Notes under the pieces: model-generated
Databases searched by the model: none
Told to the model about the DNA's origin: nothing
What the model saw: only the letters and a program-made list of their open reading frames with translations
Made by a program: the position numbers and the translations under genes
Shown: positions 44,028 through 52,645 of the stretch, piece after piece
Numbering within the stretch: the first letter of the stretch is position 1
Layout: each line of letters starts with the position of its first letter
NCBI RefSeq assembly: GCF_007097155.1
Contig: NZ_VJWA01000002.1
Coordinates: 744,001 to 808,000 of the forward strand
Length of the DNA: 64,000 nt
Reading direction: 5' to 3'
Source: Glacieibacterium frigidum
GTDB taxonomy: Bacteria; Pseudomonadota; Alphaproteobacteria; Sphingomonadales; Sphingomonadaceae

Positions 44028-45901
44028 CGCACTTCAAACTCCTCGGCCCTCGGTGCCCGCGTCGCGTTCCAGTATTCGACCAGCGAGAACGGCCAGTTCT
44101 GGGCGACGCGCCCGCTCGCCGACTTGTACCAGCTCGACACGCCGTCGACCCCCCACGCCATCGTCGCGTTCGCGGAATCGACCTTGAGGTTGAACGCGTC
44201 GTGGACGTCGCGCTTCGGCGAGAGAGCCGTGCGCCCGCCGTCGATCAGCAGTTTCAGGCAGCCCATGATGTAGTTCACGCTCGCCTCGGAGAAGAACACG
44301 ATCGAGCCGTTGACGACGATGTTGGTGTTCGGCCCGTACAGCATGAAGAAATTGGGAAAGCCCGGCACCGTCATGCCGAGATAGGCGCGTGCATCGCCGC
44401 CCCACGCGTCGTGCAGGTCCGCCCCGCCTTCGCCCGTCACGCGCATCGGCATGAGGAATTCCGACGCGTGGAAGCCGGTGGCGTAGATCAGCACGTCGGC
44501 CTCGACCAGCCGCCCGTTCGCCAGCCGCACCCCCGCAGGCTCGATGCCCGCTACCCCTTCGGTCACCAGCTCGACATTCGGACGCTTGAGCGCCGCCGCC
44601 CAGACGCCGTTGTCGACGAGCATGCGCTTGCCGCCCGGTGCATAGGCGGGGACCAGCTTCGCGAGCAGGTCGGGCCGGTCCTCGTACTGCGCGGCGAGCG
44701 CCATCTCCAGGAACCCGCGCAGCTCGGCATTGGCGGGGGAGATCGACCCCGGCGCCTCCCACCCGTCCTCGGCGGCGACGGCGGGCAGCAGGAACTCGGT
44801 CAGCGACCAGAAAAGCGCGAAGCGGTACCAGTTGGCGTAGAACGGGAGATGCTCGAGCAGCCAGTTCTTACCCGCCGCGACCGCGTCGTGGTAGAACGGC
44901 TGCGGCAGCAGCCACGGCGGCGTTCGCTGGAAGATGCTCAGGCTGCCGACCTCGCCCGCGATCTCGGGGACGATCTGGAAGGCGCTCGCCCCCGTCCCGA
45001 TTACCGCGACGCGCTTGGCCTTGAGGTCGACCCCCTCGGGCCATTCCGCCGAGTGAAACGCCGGCCCCGCGAAGCTGCCGACCCCCGGCAGATCGGGCAT
45101 CTTCGGCCGGTTGAGCTGCCCCACGGCGCTGACCACCGCCCGCGCGCGCAGCGTCTCGCCGCCCGACAGCGTGACCTGCCACGCCTCACCGTCCCACGCC
45201 GCACTCTCGACCCGCGTGCCGAAGCGGATGTGCGGCATCAGCCCGTGCTTTTCGGCGACGCGCGCGAAATAGCCCTGCAGCACCGGCGCGGTCGAGAAGC
45301 GGTACGGCCACTCGTGCGCGGGCTCGAACGAATAGCTATAGAGGTGGTTCGGCGTATCGACGCGGCAGCCCGGATAGCGGTTGGCGGTCCAGGTTCCCCC
45401 GACCTCGCCGCGTGCTTCGATGGTCGTGAACGGCACCCCTGCCTGCTTGCACGCGACGCCCATCAGCAGCCCCGACATGCCCGCGCCGACGATGACCACG
45501 GAAAAGTCGCCCGCCGCGCGCTCGATCGTCACGCGCGACGCCCCCGGCAGGCCGTCGAGGTGGAGTTCGTCGGTCAGGAACGCCTCGTAGGCGGCGGGGA
45601 TCTCGGACCCGGCGACGTACGTCATCGCGGCGCGCACGGCCTCGGGTGAAGGCCGCAGCAGCGGCGGACAGCCGGCATCGCGCCAGCGCGTCACGAGGCC
45701 GAAGGCGAGATCGCGCGCGCGCGCCTGCTGGTCCAGGGGGATGCCGCCCTGCTCGTCGCCGATGCTCGTCATGTCGGCGACCGGCGGCTGGAAGCCCGCC
45801 AGATGCTCGGCCGATCCGGCGAAATGCACCAGCGCCGCCAGCAACGCGGGGACATGCGCATCGCGCAGCGCGGCACGCAATTCGGCGTCGGTGAAGGTCA
45901 C
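44024..45901 (-). CDS. Flavin-containing Baeyer-Villiger-type monooxygenase
   Basis: The 625-residue enzyme has an N-terminal extension of about 130 residues, then the FAD site VVIVGAGMSGLL near 137 with GGTWTANRYPGCRVDTPNHL, and the NADPH site VAVIGTGASAFQIVPEI near 305. The Baeyer-Villiger fingerprint FxGxxxHxxxW is intact as FAGPAFHSAEWP near 285. It should insert oxygen next to a ketone, giving esters or lactones, using NADPH and O2. The GTG at 45901 is chosen because GGGGAG lies 7 nt before it; a GTG at 45916 is the alternative. It is followed by a coupled small gene. Confidence 0.92.
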   Translation of the reverse strand: MTFTDAELRAALRDAHVPALLAALVHFAGSAEHLAGFQPPVADMTSIGDEQGGIPLDQQARARDLAFGLVTRWRDAGCPPLLRPSPEAVRAAMTYVAGSEIPAAYEAFLTDELHLDGLPGASRVTIERAAGDFSVVIVGAGMSGLLMGVACKQAGVPFTTIEARGEVGGTWTANRYPGCRVDTPNHLYSYSFEPAHEWPYRFSTAPVLQGYFARVAEKHGLMPHIRFGTRVESAAWDGEAWQVTLSGGETLRARAVVSAVGQLNRPKMPDLPGVGSFAGPAFHSAEWPEGVDLKAKRVAVIGTGASAFQIVPEIAGEVGSLSIFQRTPPWLLPQPFYHDAVAAGKNWLLEHLPFYANWYRFALFWSLTEFLLPAVAAEDGWEAPGSISPANAELRGFLEMALAAQYEDRPDLLAKLVPAYAPGGKRMLVDNGVWAAALKRPNVELVTEGVAGIEPAGVRLANGRLVEADVLIYATGFHASEFLMPMRVTGEGGADLHDAWGGDARAYLGMTVPGFPNFFMLYGPNTNIVVNGSIVFFSEASVNYIMGCLKLLIDGGRTALSPKRDVHDAFNLKVDSANATMAWGVDGVSSWYKSASGRVAQNWPFSLVEYWNATRAPRAEEFEVR

Positions 45902-45956
45902 GGCCACACTCCCCACGGCTTTTGCCGGGAAGCGTATCGTGTCGCCCGCAGGCTGA

Positions 45957-46322
45957 CTAGGCGGCGCGGCGCCGCTTGAGCAGCGCGACCAGGCAGATCA
46001 CGTCCAGCACGATGACCGGTGCGACCGCGATCGCCGCGGTCCACGCCGCGCCCGTCTTCGGCGCGCCGGGCAGCAGGCCGGGGGCGAGCGTCACGACATC
46101 GAGCGCATCGCCCGCGACCCGCGCGATGATACCGGGAAGCGGGTCGCTCGACGTCACGATCATCGCACCGGCAACGATCTCGCGCACGCCGTACGGACGG
46201 ACCAGCCCTTGCGCCCCGTCGATGCCGAGCCCGTGCGCGAGCTTTGGCCCGGCGAGCAGCTCGCCCGCGCCAAGCACGAAGCTGAACCAGCCCAGGCCGC
46301 GTGCCACAGTGTCGATATTCAT
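45957..46322 (-). CDS. Small membrane protein, DUF4267-like
   Basis: The 121-residue protein has four hydrophobic segments: GWFSFVLGAGELLAG (residues about 9-23), VREIVAGAMIVTSS near 47, VAGDALDVVTLAPGLLP near 70 and WTAAIAVAPVIVLDVICLVA near 93. The start MNIDTVARGLGWFSFVLGAG resembles a domain found alone or in front of cyclase/dehydrase proteins. It sits in the inner membrane; the function is unknown. The ATG at 46322 is preferred to the longer frame, which runs into a REP element. Confidence 0.7.
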   Translation of the reverse strand: MNIDTVARGLGWFSFVLGAGELLAGPKLAHGLGIDGAQGLVRPYGVREIVAGAMIVTSSDPLPGIIARVAGDALDVVTLAPGLLPGAPKTGAAWTAAIAVAPVIVLDVICLVALLKRRRAA

Positions 46323-46413
46323 ACACTTGTCCCGTTCTACAGGCGCGGTGAACGGGTGCGTGGTGGCGCTGTTCCGGAAAAGTTTCGCCCCTGCGGCCCT
46401 CCTACTGATCTGC

Positions 46414-46503
46414 GTCATGCTGGCGAACGCCAGCACCCATTGCGGGGCGCTCCCGATAGGATGAGCTTGCGCGACGGTGGGTGCTGGCGTTCGCCAGCAT
46501 GAC
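46414..46503. repeat. REP doublet (REPIN-like), copy 2
   Basis: The arms 46414-46439 and 46478-46503 are identical in sequence to those of the copy at 41390-41480 and form a perfect 26 bp inverted repeat, with an unrelated 38 nt centre. It lies between the starts-side of the DUF4267-like gene and the end of the lipoprotein esterase gene. Confidence 0.85.
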
Positions 46504-46519
46504 GTTCGCGAGAGAACGT

Positions 46520-47383
46520 TCAGAGCGTCCTGTCGAGAAACACCACCGCGTCGTTCAGCGCCGGGGCCTTGCCGCGGAATGGCTTGGACAGTGCCAGCAC
46601 CAGCCCGACATGGCCGACGCCGGGATAGACACGCGTCTCGACCGTCGCGCCCTTCGCCCTGAGCGCGGCCGCGAGCGACGCCGAGTTGCGCGGCTGGACG
46701 ACATCGTCGGCGTCGCCGGTCAGCAGCAGCGACGGCGGGGCGTCGGCGCGTGCGAAGGTGATCGGCTGCGTCGCGGCCGGGTCGGCGGGCCGCCCGAACG
46801 CCTTCTCCGCCGAGCCGCCCGGCGCGAAGGGGTAGAAGTCATACGGCCCCGCAAAGCCGACGAACGCCTTGACCGCGCCGGGCGCCCCGGCTCGCGCCAG
46901 CCATTGCGGGTCGAGCGCGACCATCGCGGCGACATGCGCGCCCGCCGAATGGCCGCTGACACCGATGCGCGCCGGGTCGCCGCCGTATTTCGCGATGTTC
47001 GCCCGCGTCCACGCGACCGCCGCGGCGCCGTCCTGCACGAAGCCCGGGAAGGGGTGTGGCGGCGACTTGCGGTAATCGGGCAGCACGACGACGAAGCCCC
47101 TGGCCGCAAACGCCTTCGCGACGAAGCCGTAATCCTCGCGGTTGCCGAAGCGCCAGCTGCCGCCGTACCAGAACACCAGCACGCGCGCGTTCTTCGCATT
47201 CTTCGGCACCCAGACGTCGAGCGTCTGCATCGGATCGGACCCGAATGCCGCGCCGTCGACGACCTTGGTCGCGCCGCCGTCGCCCGGCGTCAGGTCGTTG
47301 AGCGTCCTGAGCGCGTCGAGGTTCGAGCAGCCAGCCAGCAGCAGCGCGGCAAGGCTCCCGACGATCAATCCGCGTCGTGTCAT
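46520..47383 (-). CDS. Lipoprotein alpha/beta hydrolase (esterase)
   Basis: The 287-residue protein begins with a lipoprotein signal ending LLLAGC (Cys19), so it is probably membrane-anchored in the periplasm. The alpha/beta hydrolase fold follows: LVFWYGGSWRFGNREDYGF near residue 70 forms the oxyanion HGG-like motif (here YGGSW). The nucleophile is in GVSGHSAGAHVAAM near 140. The Asp is in LLTGDADDVVQ near 222 and the His in YPGVGHVGLV near 255. This resembles BD-FAE/carboxylesterase family lipases. It acts on esters of unknown nature. The ATG at 47383 fits the signal; the longer frame is not supported. Confidence 0.88.
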   Translation of the reverse strand: MTRRGLIVGSLAALLLAGCSNLDALRTLNDLTPGDGGATKVVDGAAFGSDPMQTLDVWVPKNAKNARVLVFWYGGSWRFGNREDYGFVAKAFAARGFVVVLPDYRKSPPHPFPGFVQDGAAAVAWTRANIAKYGGDPARIGVSGHSAGAHVAAMVALDPQWLARAGAPGAVKAFVGFAGPYDFYPFAPGGSAEKAFGRPADPAATQPITFARADAPPSLLLTGDADDVVQPRNSASLAAALRAKGATVETRVYPGVGHVGLVLALSKPFRGKAPALNDAVVFLDRTL

Positions 47384-47453
47384 GCTCACGCCTCCGCTTG
47401 CGCCCCCGCCCCGTCTAGCGCCACTATCGCTTACGTCCACAATAGGGTCACCG

Positions 47454-48749
47454 ATGCGTTTCTTGATTATTGCCGCCCTTGCCGCCACCCCTGCGCTGGC
47501 GGCGCCGCCGCCGATATCGCAGGCCGAGCTGCGCGCCACGATCGAGCGGCTGGTCGGCTTCGGCACGCGCCATTCGGCGTCCGATACGACGTCGCCGACG
47601 CGCGGCATCGGCGCGGCGCGGGCCTATGCGGCGGCGCGCTTTGCAGAGATCGGCGCCAAGTGCGGCGGTTGCCTGACCATCGAGCAGCCGAGCGTCACCG
47701 TCACCGCGCCTCGCCTGCCCAAGCCCACGGCAATCGTCGACGTGCTCGCGATCCAGCGCGGCACCACCGACCCCGACCGCGTCGTCATCATCTCAGGACA
47801 CATCGACAGCCGCAATTCGGACCCGCTCGACGCGGTCGGTGACGCGCCCGGCGCCAACGACGACGCCTCCGGCACCGCGGCGGTGATCGAGGCAGCGCGC
47901 GTGTTGTCCGGACAGAAATTCCCCGCGACCATCGTCTACGCGGTGCTGTCGGGCGAGGAACAGGGACTGCACGGCGGCAAGCTGCTCGCCGCGACCGCCA
48001 AGGCGAAGGGCTGGCGCGTCGAGGCGGTGCTCAACAACGACATCATCGGCAACTCGCGCGGCAGCGGCAGGGCGCGCGACGACAGGACGGTGCGCGTGTT
48101 CAGCGAGGGCACGCGCGCCACCGAAACCCCCGAACAGGCGAGCAAGCGCCGCTACAACGGCGGCGAGGTCGATTCGCCGGCCCGCAACCTCTCGCGCTTC
48201 GTCGCCGAGCGGGGCAAGGCCGCGGGCCTGAAGGTCGAGATGATCTACCGCACCGACCGCTACAGCCGCGGCGGCGACCAGGTGCCGATGCTCGAGGCGG
48301 GCATCCCCGCGGTGCGTATCACCGAGCGGCAGGAGCATTACGACCGCCAGCACCAGAATGTCCGCGTCGAGAACGGCCGCCGCTACGGCGACACGATCGA
48401 CGGCGTCGACTTCGCCTACCTCGCCAAGGTGACGCGCCTCAACGTCGCCAGCCTCGCGGCACTGGCTACCGCCCCCGGGGTGCCGACCGGCGTGACCATC
48501 GAGGGCGCGGTGACGCCCGACACGATACTCAAGTGGCAGGCGGTGCCGGGGGCGGCGCGCTACACCGTGTGGTGGCGCCACACGACCTCGCCGACGTGGC
48601 AGTTCAGCCGCGACGCGGGCGCTGCGACGACCCTGACACTGAAGGGGATCGACATCGATTCGTGGTTCTTCGGGGTCGCCGCAGTCGGCGCGGACGGCGC
48701 GTCGAGCCCGGTGGTCTTCCCGGGCGAGGCGGGGGCGTTCGGGGGCTGA
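47454..48749 (+). CDS. M28 family zinc aminopeptidase, exported
   Basis: The 431-residue protein has a signal peptide (MRFLIIAALAATPALA). The M28 zinc sites are visible: the first His/Asp in VIISGHIDSRNSD near residue 113, the bridging Asp in GANDDASGTAAVIEAARVL near 133, the Glu pair in LSGEEQGLHGGKLL near 172, and NNDIIGNSRG near 200. The C-terminal 90 residues look like a fibronectin-III-type domain (GAARYTVWWRHTTSPTWQFS). It should trim amino acids from peptides in the periplasm or outside. The frame is open further upstream, but the ATG at 47454 gives the proper signal peptide. Confidence 0.9.
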   Translation: MRFLIIAALAATPALAAPPPISQAELRATIERLVGFGTRHSASDTTSPTRGIGAARAYAAARFAEIGAKCGGCLTIEQPSVTVTAPRLPKPTAIVDVLAIQRGTTDPDRVVIISGHIDSRNSDPLDAVGDAPGANDDASGTAAVIEAARVLSGQKFPATIVYAVLSGEEQGLHGGKLLAATAKAKGWRVEAVLNNDIIGNSRGSGRARDDRTVRVFSEGTRATETPEQASKRRYNGGEVDSPARNLSRFVAERGKAAGLKVEMIYRTDRYSRGGDQVPMLEAGIPAVRITERQEHYDRQHQNVRVENGRRYGDTIDGVDFAYLAKVTRLNVASLAALATAPGVPTGVTIEGAVTPDTILKWQAVPGAARYTVWWRHTTSPTWQFSRDAGAATTLTLKGIDIDSWFFGVAAVGADGASSPVVFPGEAGAFGG

Positions 48750-48759
48750 ATGCCTGCTC

Positions 48760-48785
48760 GTCATCCCGGCGAAAGCCGGGATGAC
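48760..48785. repeat. Single REP-type hairpin between convergent genes
   Basis: GTCATCCCGGC-GAAA-GCCGGGATGAC is a perfect 11 bp stem with a GAAA loop, placed between the stops of the M28 peptidase and Trm112 genes. It shares the GTCAT start and GGCGA core with the REP doublets. It may also serve as a bidirectional terminator. Confidence 0.75.
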
Positions 48786-48795
48786 GACTTGAGAG

Positions 48796-48969
48796 CTAAG
48801 CGCTCAAGTCACGCGCCTCGTCGATCAGCATGACCGGGACGCCGTCGCGGATCGGGTAGGCGAGGCCGGCGCTCTCCGAGATCAGCTCCTGGGCGGCCTC
48901 GTCATAGCGCAGCGGCATTCGCGACGACGGGCAGACGAGGATTTCCAGCAGGCGCACGTCGAGGCTCAT
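48796..48969 (-). CDS. Trm112 family protein
   Basis: The 57-residue protein belongs to the Trm112/YcaR family: [20 protein letters not shown] at the start and [18 protein letters not shown] near residue 35. In eukaryotes Trm112 activates several methyltransferases; the bacterial role is still unclear. The second Cys of the zinc motif is absent (CPSSRMP), as is common in alphaproteobacteria. The ATG overlaps the stop of the LON-domain gene (ATGA), making it the last gene of a three-gene coupled operon. Confidence 0.9.
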   Translation of the reverse strand: MSLDVRLLEILVCPSSRMPLRYDEAAQELISESAGLAYPIRDGVPVMLIDEARDLSA

Positions 48970-49604
48970 TGCAGGCGGGCCGCGGTGTCGCCCTGCGCGA
49001 AGGTCATCAGCGCGGTCAGCGTCGCGGCGCGCGCCGGCAGGTCGTCGGCCTCGAGCAGCGCCTGCTTCTCGATCGGCTCGAACGGGCACACGGCGCTCAG
49101 CGTCGTGATCAGCGATTCGTCGTCGGCGCCCGCTACCGCCTCCCAGTCGGCGCTGAGCCCCTGGTCGTCGAGATAGGTGCGCAGGCGCGCCTCCAGCTCG
49201 GCGCGCGATGCCGCGGCGACGGCGCGCGGCTCGTCACGGTCGGCGGCGAAGCGGTCGTAGTCGGGGACGATCTGGCGATAGCGCGTCGTCACGTCGAGTT
49301 CGCGGACGATGCCGAAGCGCGTCACGCCGGTCAGTGCGACGATGATCCGCCCGTCGCCGGTCTCGCGATAATCGCTGATCCGCCCGACGCAGCCGACGGC
49401 GTGGAGCGGCGACGGGTCGATGTCGCTGTCGCGCGGCTGAACGATGCCGATCGCCTTCGTGCCCTTCATCGCGTCGCGGAACATCGCGAGGTAACGCGGT
49501 TCGAAGATGTTGAGCGGCAGTACGCCGCGCGGCAGCAGGAGCGCGCCGGTCAGCGGGAACACCGGCAGGGCATTCGGCAGGGTCAGGTCGTCGTCATCGG
49601 TCAT
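48966..49604 (-). CDS. LON peptidase substrate-binding domain protein
   Basis: The 212-residue protein is the stand-alone N-terminal (LAN) domain of Lon protease: [20 protein letters not shown] near residue 12, [14 protein letters not shown] near 32, and [20 protein letters not shown] near 72. No ATPase or protease part is present. Its role is probably substrate or partner recognition. The ATG at 49604 overlaps the stop of the thioredoxin-like gene (ATGA), and its own stop overlaps the Trm112 start. Confidence 0.92.
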   Translation of the reverse strand: MTDDDDLTLPNALPVFPLTGALLLPRGVLPLNIFEPRYLAMFRDAMKGTKAIGIVQPRDSDIDPSPLHAVGCVGRISDYRETGDGRIIVALTGVTRFGIVRELDVTTRYRQIVPDYDRFAADRDEPRAVAAASRAELEARLRTYLDDQGLSADWEAVAGADDESLITTLSAVCPFEPIEKQALLEADDLPARAATLTALMTFAQGDTAARLQ

Positions 49605-50536
49605 GTGAACAACAGGTTCCTCAACTTCGCCCGCTGCGTCACCACCCAGGGATCGCCGAGGCCGACCGCCTCGAACAGCTTGAGCAGGCGGGCACGCGCC
49701 GCTCGCTCGTTCCATTCGGGGTCGCGCGCCACGATGTCGAGGAGCGCCGTCGCCGCACCGTCGCGGTCGCCGCCCGCCAGCAACGAGTTCGCGAGCTCGA
49801 AGCGCGCCTCGTGATCGTCGGGATTCGCGGCGAGGCGGGCACGCAGCGCGGCATCGTCACCGACGGGGCCGGCATCCTGCGCGAGCGTCAGCGCGGCGCG
49901 CGCCTGGGCGACAGCGGCGTCCTTCGTATCGGCAGGCACCGCGGCGAGCGCGGCGGCGGCACCTTCGGTATCGCCCAGCGCGAGCAGGCTGCGCGCGAGG
50001 CCCGCGGCGAGGTCATGCCGGTCGGGCAGCTCGGCGACGAGGGCCGCGAACATCTCGGCCGCCTCCGCCGCTGCACCGTCATCGAGCGCAGCCTGCGCGG
50101 CCTGGGCCAGCGCCTCGAGCTCGGCCGCACCGTCGGGGGCCGCAGCAGGGACGGCAGCGAGCAGCCGGTCGATGAACGCCTTCAGCTCGCGCTCACCGAG
50201 CGCGCCCTGAAAGCCGTCGACCGGCGCGCCGTTCAGGAAGGCATAGACCGTCGGGATCGACTGAATGCGGAATTGCGCGGCGAGACCCTGGTTCTTGTCG
50301 ACGTCGATCTTCACCAGCGCGACGCGCGGGGCATAGCTCGCGACGACACGCTCGAGCAGCGGGGTCAGCGTCTTGCACGGTCCGCACCATTCGGCCCAGA
50401 AATCGACGAGGATGAGGGCGGTCATCGACGCCTCGACGACGTCGCGGCGGAACGCCTCGATACTGGCTTTTTCGGTGGCGGCGGTGGCGAGGCTCGGCAC
50501 GCGGACTCCTGGGGCTTCTGCTGCGGTACCACCCAT
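49601..50536 (-). CDS. Thioredoxin-like co-chaperone (YbbN/CnoX type)
   Basis: The 311-residue protein has a thioredoxin domain with LVDFWAEWCGPCKTLTPLLE (Cys51 and Cys54 of CGPC) and IQSIPTVYAFLNG near 95. It continues with a helical TPR region from about residue 130 (LVAELPDRHDLAAGLARSLL, FELANSLLAGGDRDGAATAL). This is the layout of YbbN/CnoX, which protects proteins from oxidation and passes them to GroEL/DnaK; unlike E. coli CnoX it keeps both active cysteines. The start is uncertain between ATG 50536 and an upstream TTG at 50563. It heads the operon with the LON-domain and Trm112 genes. Confidence 0.92.
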   Translation of the reverse strand: MGGTAAEAPGVRVPSLATAATEKASIEAFRRDVVEASMTALILVDFWAEWCGPCKTLTPLLERVVASYAPRVALVKIDVDKNQGLAAQFRIQSIPTVYAFLNGAPVDGFQGALGERELKAFIDRLLAAVPAAAPDGAAELEALAQAAQAALDDGAAAEAAEMFAALVAELPDRHDLAAGLARSLLALGDTEGAAAALAAVPADTKDAAVAQARAALTLAQDAGPVGDDAALRARLAANPDDHEARFELANSLLAGGDRDGAATALLDIVARDPEWNERAARARLLKLFEAVGLGDPWVVTQRAKLRNLLFT

Positions 50537-50644
50537 ATGGGGCGGGGGGCGCTCTACTGCCAACCCGCGAATTAGGGGTTGCGCCGCCGCGGACCCCCCG
50601 CTAAGTCACCGCCTCCCAGCCGGGGTTCGCCCCGGTTTGCCCGA

Positions 50645-50719
<75 letters not shown>

Positions 50720-50746
50720 TTTTCTTCAACCTTCAGGCGACGAGCC

Positions 50747-50790
50747 CCCGATATTTTATCGGGAGCTTCGCATGGGGGTTCGATTCCCTT
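50747..50790 (+). other. Hairpin and T-arm-like fragment behind tRNA-Gly
   Basis: CCCGATA/TATCGGG with a TTT loop (50747-50763) follows the tRNA, and GGGGGTTCGATTCCCTT (50774-50790) resembles a tRNA T arm without the rest of a tRNA. It could be a tRNA remnant left by integration, or chance. No integrase gene is near. Confidence 0.35.
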
Positions 50791-50872
50791 AGAATGCGCC
50801 TGCTCTCTGGCCCACATCCCGACTTCATCGATCGCGGTCGTCGATCACAATTCGGGGTGAAGAGGAGGTACT

Positions 50873-51118
50873 ATGCCAACGACAGAAACCAGCCGAATTG
50901 AGGTCAAGTTTCTGCTTCGGGAAGTCTGCAAGATCTTTGATGAGGCATATCCTGCAGTTCATTGCGCCAGAATCAGCTCCCATGCTGGCGAAATTGGGAA
51001 CTGGGCGGCGAGCCTATGCTGTCACGGCGAAATGGCGCATTTTGCAGATTTTCAGGAAGCGATCGAGGTGGTTCGCAGCGCGTACCCGGTTATTCGGTCG
51101 GATGATTTTGCATCGTAA
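50873..51118 (+). CDS. Small hypothetical protein in an AT-richer patch
   Basis: The 81-residue protein starts at an ATG with a textbook AGGAGG site (50863-50868) 4 nt upstream. The sequence has a helical N-terminus (RIEVKFLLREVCKIFDEAY), then SHAGEIGNWAASLCCHGEMA and a C-terminal helix. It has three cysteines, no signal peptide and no recognised domain. Base composition is clearly lower in GC than the neighbours, and the gene lies directly downstream of tRNA-Gly, a frequent integration site, which suggests an acquired gene. The function is unknown. Confidence 0.65.
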   Translation: MPTTETSRIEVKFLLREVCKIFDEAYPAVHCARISSHAGEIGNWAASLCCHGEMAHFADFQEAIEVVRSAYPVIRSDDFAS

Positions 51119-51197
51119 GAACTAAGTGACGGGGCTTAAGCGCTCATATGATCTCCGCAATTCCCTGAACACCTCGCGATTTTGCTTTCACATTTTT

Positions 51198-51220
51198 GTC
51201 ATCCCGGCGATTGCCAGCAC
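51198..51220. repeat. Diverged single REP arm
   Basis: This 23 nt stretch starts GTCATCCCGGCGA and ends TTGCCAGCAC, matching the REP arm found at 41390 and 46414 except for a few positions. No inverted partner was seen nearby. It lies just before the MFS gene. Confidence 0.5.
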
Positions 51221-51239
51221 AAGAATGGGAATGGGGTGG

Positions 51240-52526
51240 ATGGCAGAACAAAACTCGACGCGGCGCGTGCTGCTCGCCAGCCTGACCGGCACGGCGGTCG
51301 AGTTCTACGACTTCTACATCTACGCGACCGCCGCCAGCCTGGTCTTCGGCCCGCTGTTCTTCCCTGCCTCGTCGTCGTCGGCGCAGTTGCTCGCGGCGTA
51401 CGCGAGTTTCGGGCTGGCGTTCGTCGCGCGGCCGCTGGGCGCCGTGGTGTTCGGCCATTTCGGCGACCGCGTCGGGCGCAAGTCGACCTTGGTCGCGTCG
51501 CTGCTGCTGATGGGCGGGTCGACGACGCTGATCGCCTTCCTGCCGACGCATGCGCAGGTCGGCTGGATCGCGCCGCTGCTGCTCTGTGTGCTGCGCTTCG
51601 GTCAGGGCCTGGGGCTCGGCGGCGAGTGGGGCGGCGCGGTGCTGCTGGCGGTCGAGAATGCACCACCGGGGTGGAAGGGCCGCTTCGGCATGGTGCCGCA
51701 GCTCGGTGCGCCGATCGGCTTCATCCTCGCGAACGGCTTCTTCCTGATCCTCGACCTCGTGCTGACGCCCGAGCAGTTCATGGCCTGGGGCTGGCGCATC
51801 CCCTTCCTCGCGAGCGCTTTGCTCGTCGGCCTTGGCCTGTGGGTGCGCCTCAAGCTGCACGAGACGCCGGCCTTTGCCGCGGTGCTCGCGGACGGTCCGC
51901 CCGAGCGCGCGCCGTTCGCTGCGGTTCTGCGCGATCACTGGCGGCCGACGCTGGCGGGCACCTGCGCGGTCATCGCGTGCTTCGCGATCTATTACCTCAG
52001 CACCGCCTTCGCGCTCGGCTGGGGGACGACAGAGCTCGGCTATGCGCGCACCGACTTCCTGCTCGTCCAGCTCGGCGCGATCCTGTTCATGGGGGTCGGC
52101 ATCGTTGCGGCGGGCTGGCTGTCGGACGTCTGGGACCCGCGCCGGGTGCTGATCGGCGGCTGCCTCGGCGGGATCGTCGCGGGCGCGTGCCTCGCGCCGC
52201 TGCTCGGGTCGGGGTCGCTGGTGCAGGTGTTCGTCTTCCTCTCGCTGGCGCTGCTCGTCATGGGCTTCGTCTACGGGCCGCTGGGCGCCTGGCTGCCCGG
52301 GCTGTTCCCGGCGCGTGTGCGCTACACGGGCGCGTCGGCGGCGTTCAACGTCGGCGGCGTGCTGGGCGGCGCGCTGACGCCGATCGTCGCGCAGGGCCTC
52401 GCGGCAGAGGGCGGGCTGTGGCCGGTCGGGCTCTACATGATGGCAGCGGCGGCGATCAGCCTGGTCGCGCTGGCGGTGGCCCAAAAATACGGCCCGGACA
52501 GTCGCCTGTCCGGGCCGATGAAGTAA
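51240..52526 (+). CDS. MFS transporter, metabolite:H+ symporter type (MHS/ShiA-like)
   Basis: The 428-residue protein has about twelve membrane segments. The start RRVLLASLTGTAVEFYDFYI and GHFGDRVGRKSTLVASLLLM near residue 75 are typical of the metabolite:H+ symporter group (ShiA, ProP, KgtP). FGQGLGLGGEWGGAVLLAVE near 120 fits the same group. It should import an organic acid or osmolyte with protons; the solute is unknown. The ATG at 51240 is preferred; an ATG at 51231 and a longer frame to 51126 also exist. A perfect hairpin spans its last codons. Confidence 0.9.
   Translation: MAEQNSTRRVLLASLTGTAVEFYDFYIYATAASLVFGPLFFPASSSSAQLLAAYASFGLAFVARPLGAVVFGHFGDRVGRKSTLVASLLLMGGSTTLIAFLPTHAQVGWIAPLLLCVLRFGQGLGLGGEWGGAVLLAVENAPPGWKGRFGMVPQLGAPIGFILANGFFLILDLVLTPEQFMAWGWRIPFLASALLVGLGLWVRLKLHETPAFAAVLADGPPERAPFAAVLRDHWRPTLAGTCAVIACFAIYYLSTAFALGWGTTELGYARTDFLLVQLGAILFMGVGIVAAGWLSDVWDPRRVLIGGCLGGIVAGACLAPLLGSGSLVQVFVFLSLALLVMGFVYGPLGAWLPGLFPARVRYTGASAAFNVGGVLGGALTPIVAQGLAAEGGLWPVGLYMMAAAAISLVALAVAQKYGPDSRLSGPMK
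52491..52516 (+). terminator. Hairpin overlapping the 3' end of the MFS gene
   Basis: GGCCCGGACAG-TCGC-CTGTCCGGGCC is a perfect 11 bp stem with a four-base loop, lying within the final codons of the MFS gene (stop at 52524-52526). No T tract follows, so it may be a transcript-stabilising or Rho-linked structure rather than an intrinsic terminator. Confidence 0.4.
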
Positions 52527-52645
52527 GGATGCACTGCAGCGGCTGGTGCCGGCCGCGGCGCTCCTTTCGGGTCGCAGGGGGTGAATAGGCCCTTGGCTGC
52601 CGCGCCGATTGTATGAAAACGACAAAAGCGCCACACCCTGCCCGC

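Noticed and set aside
48796..48969. Loss of a zinc-binding cysteine in Trm112 as a sign of decay
   Set aside because: Alphaproteobacterial Trm112 proteins commonly lack this residue, and the gene is intact and coupled to its operon.
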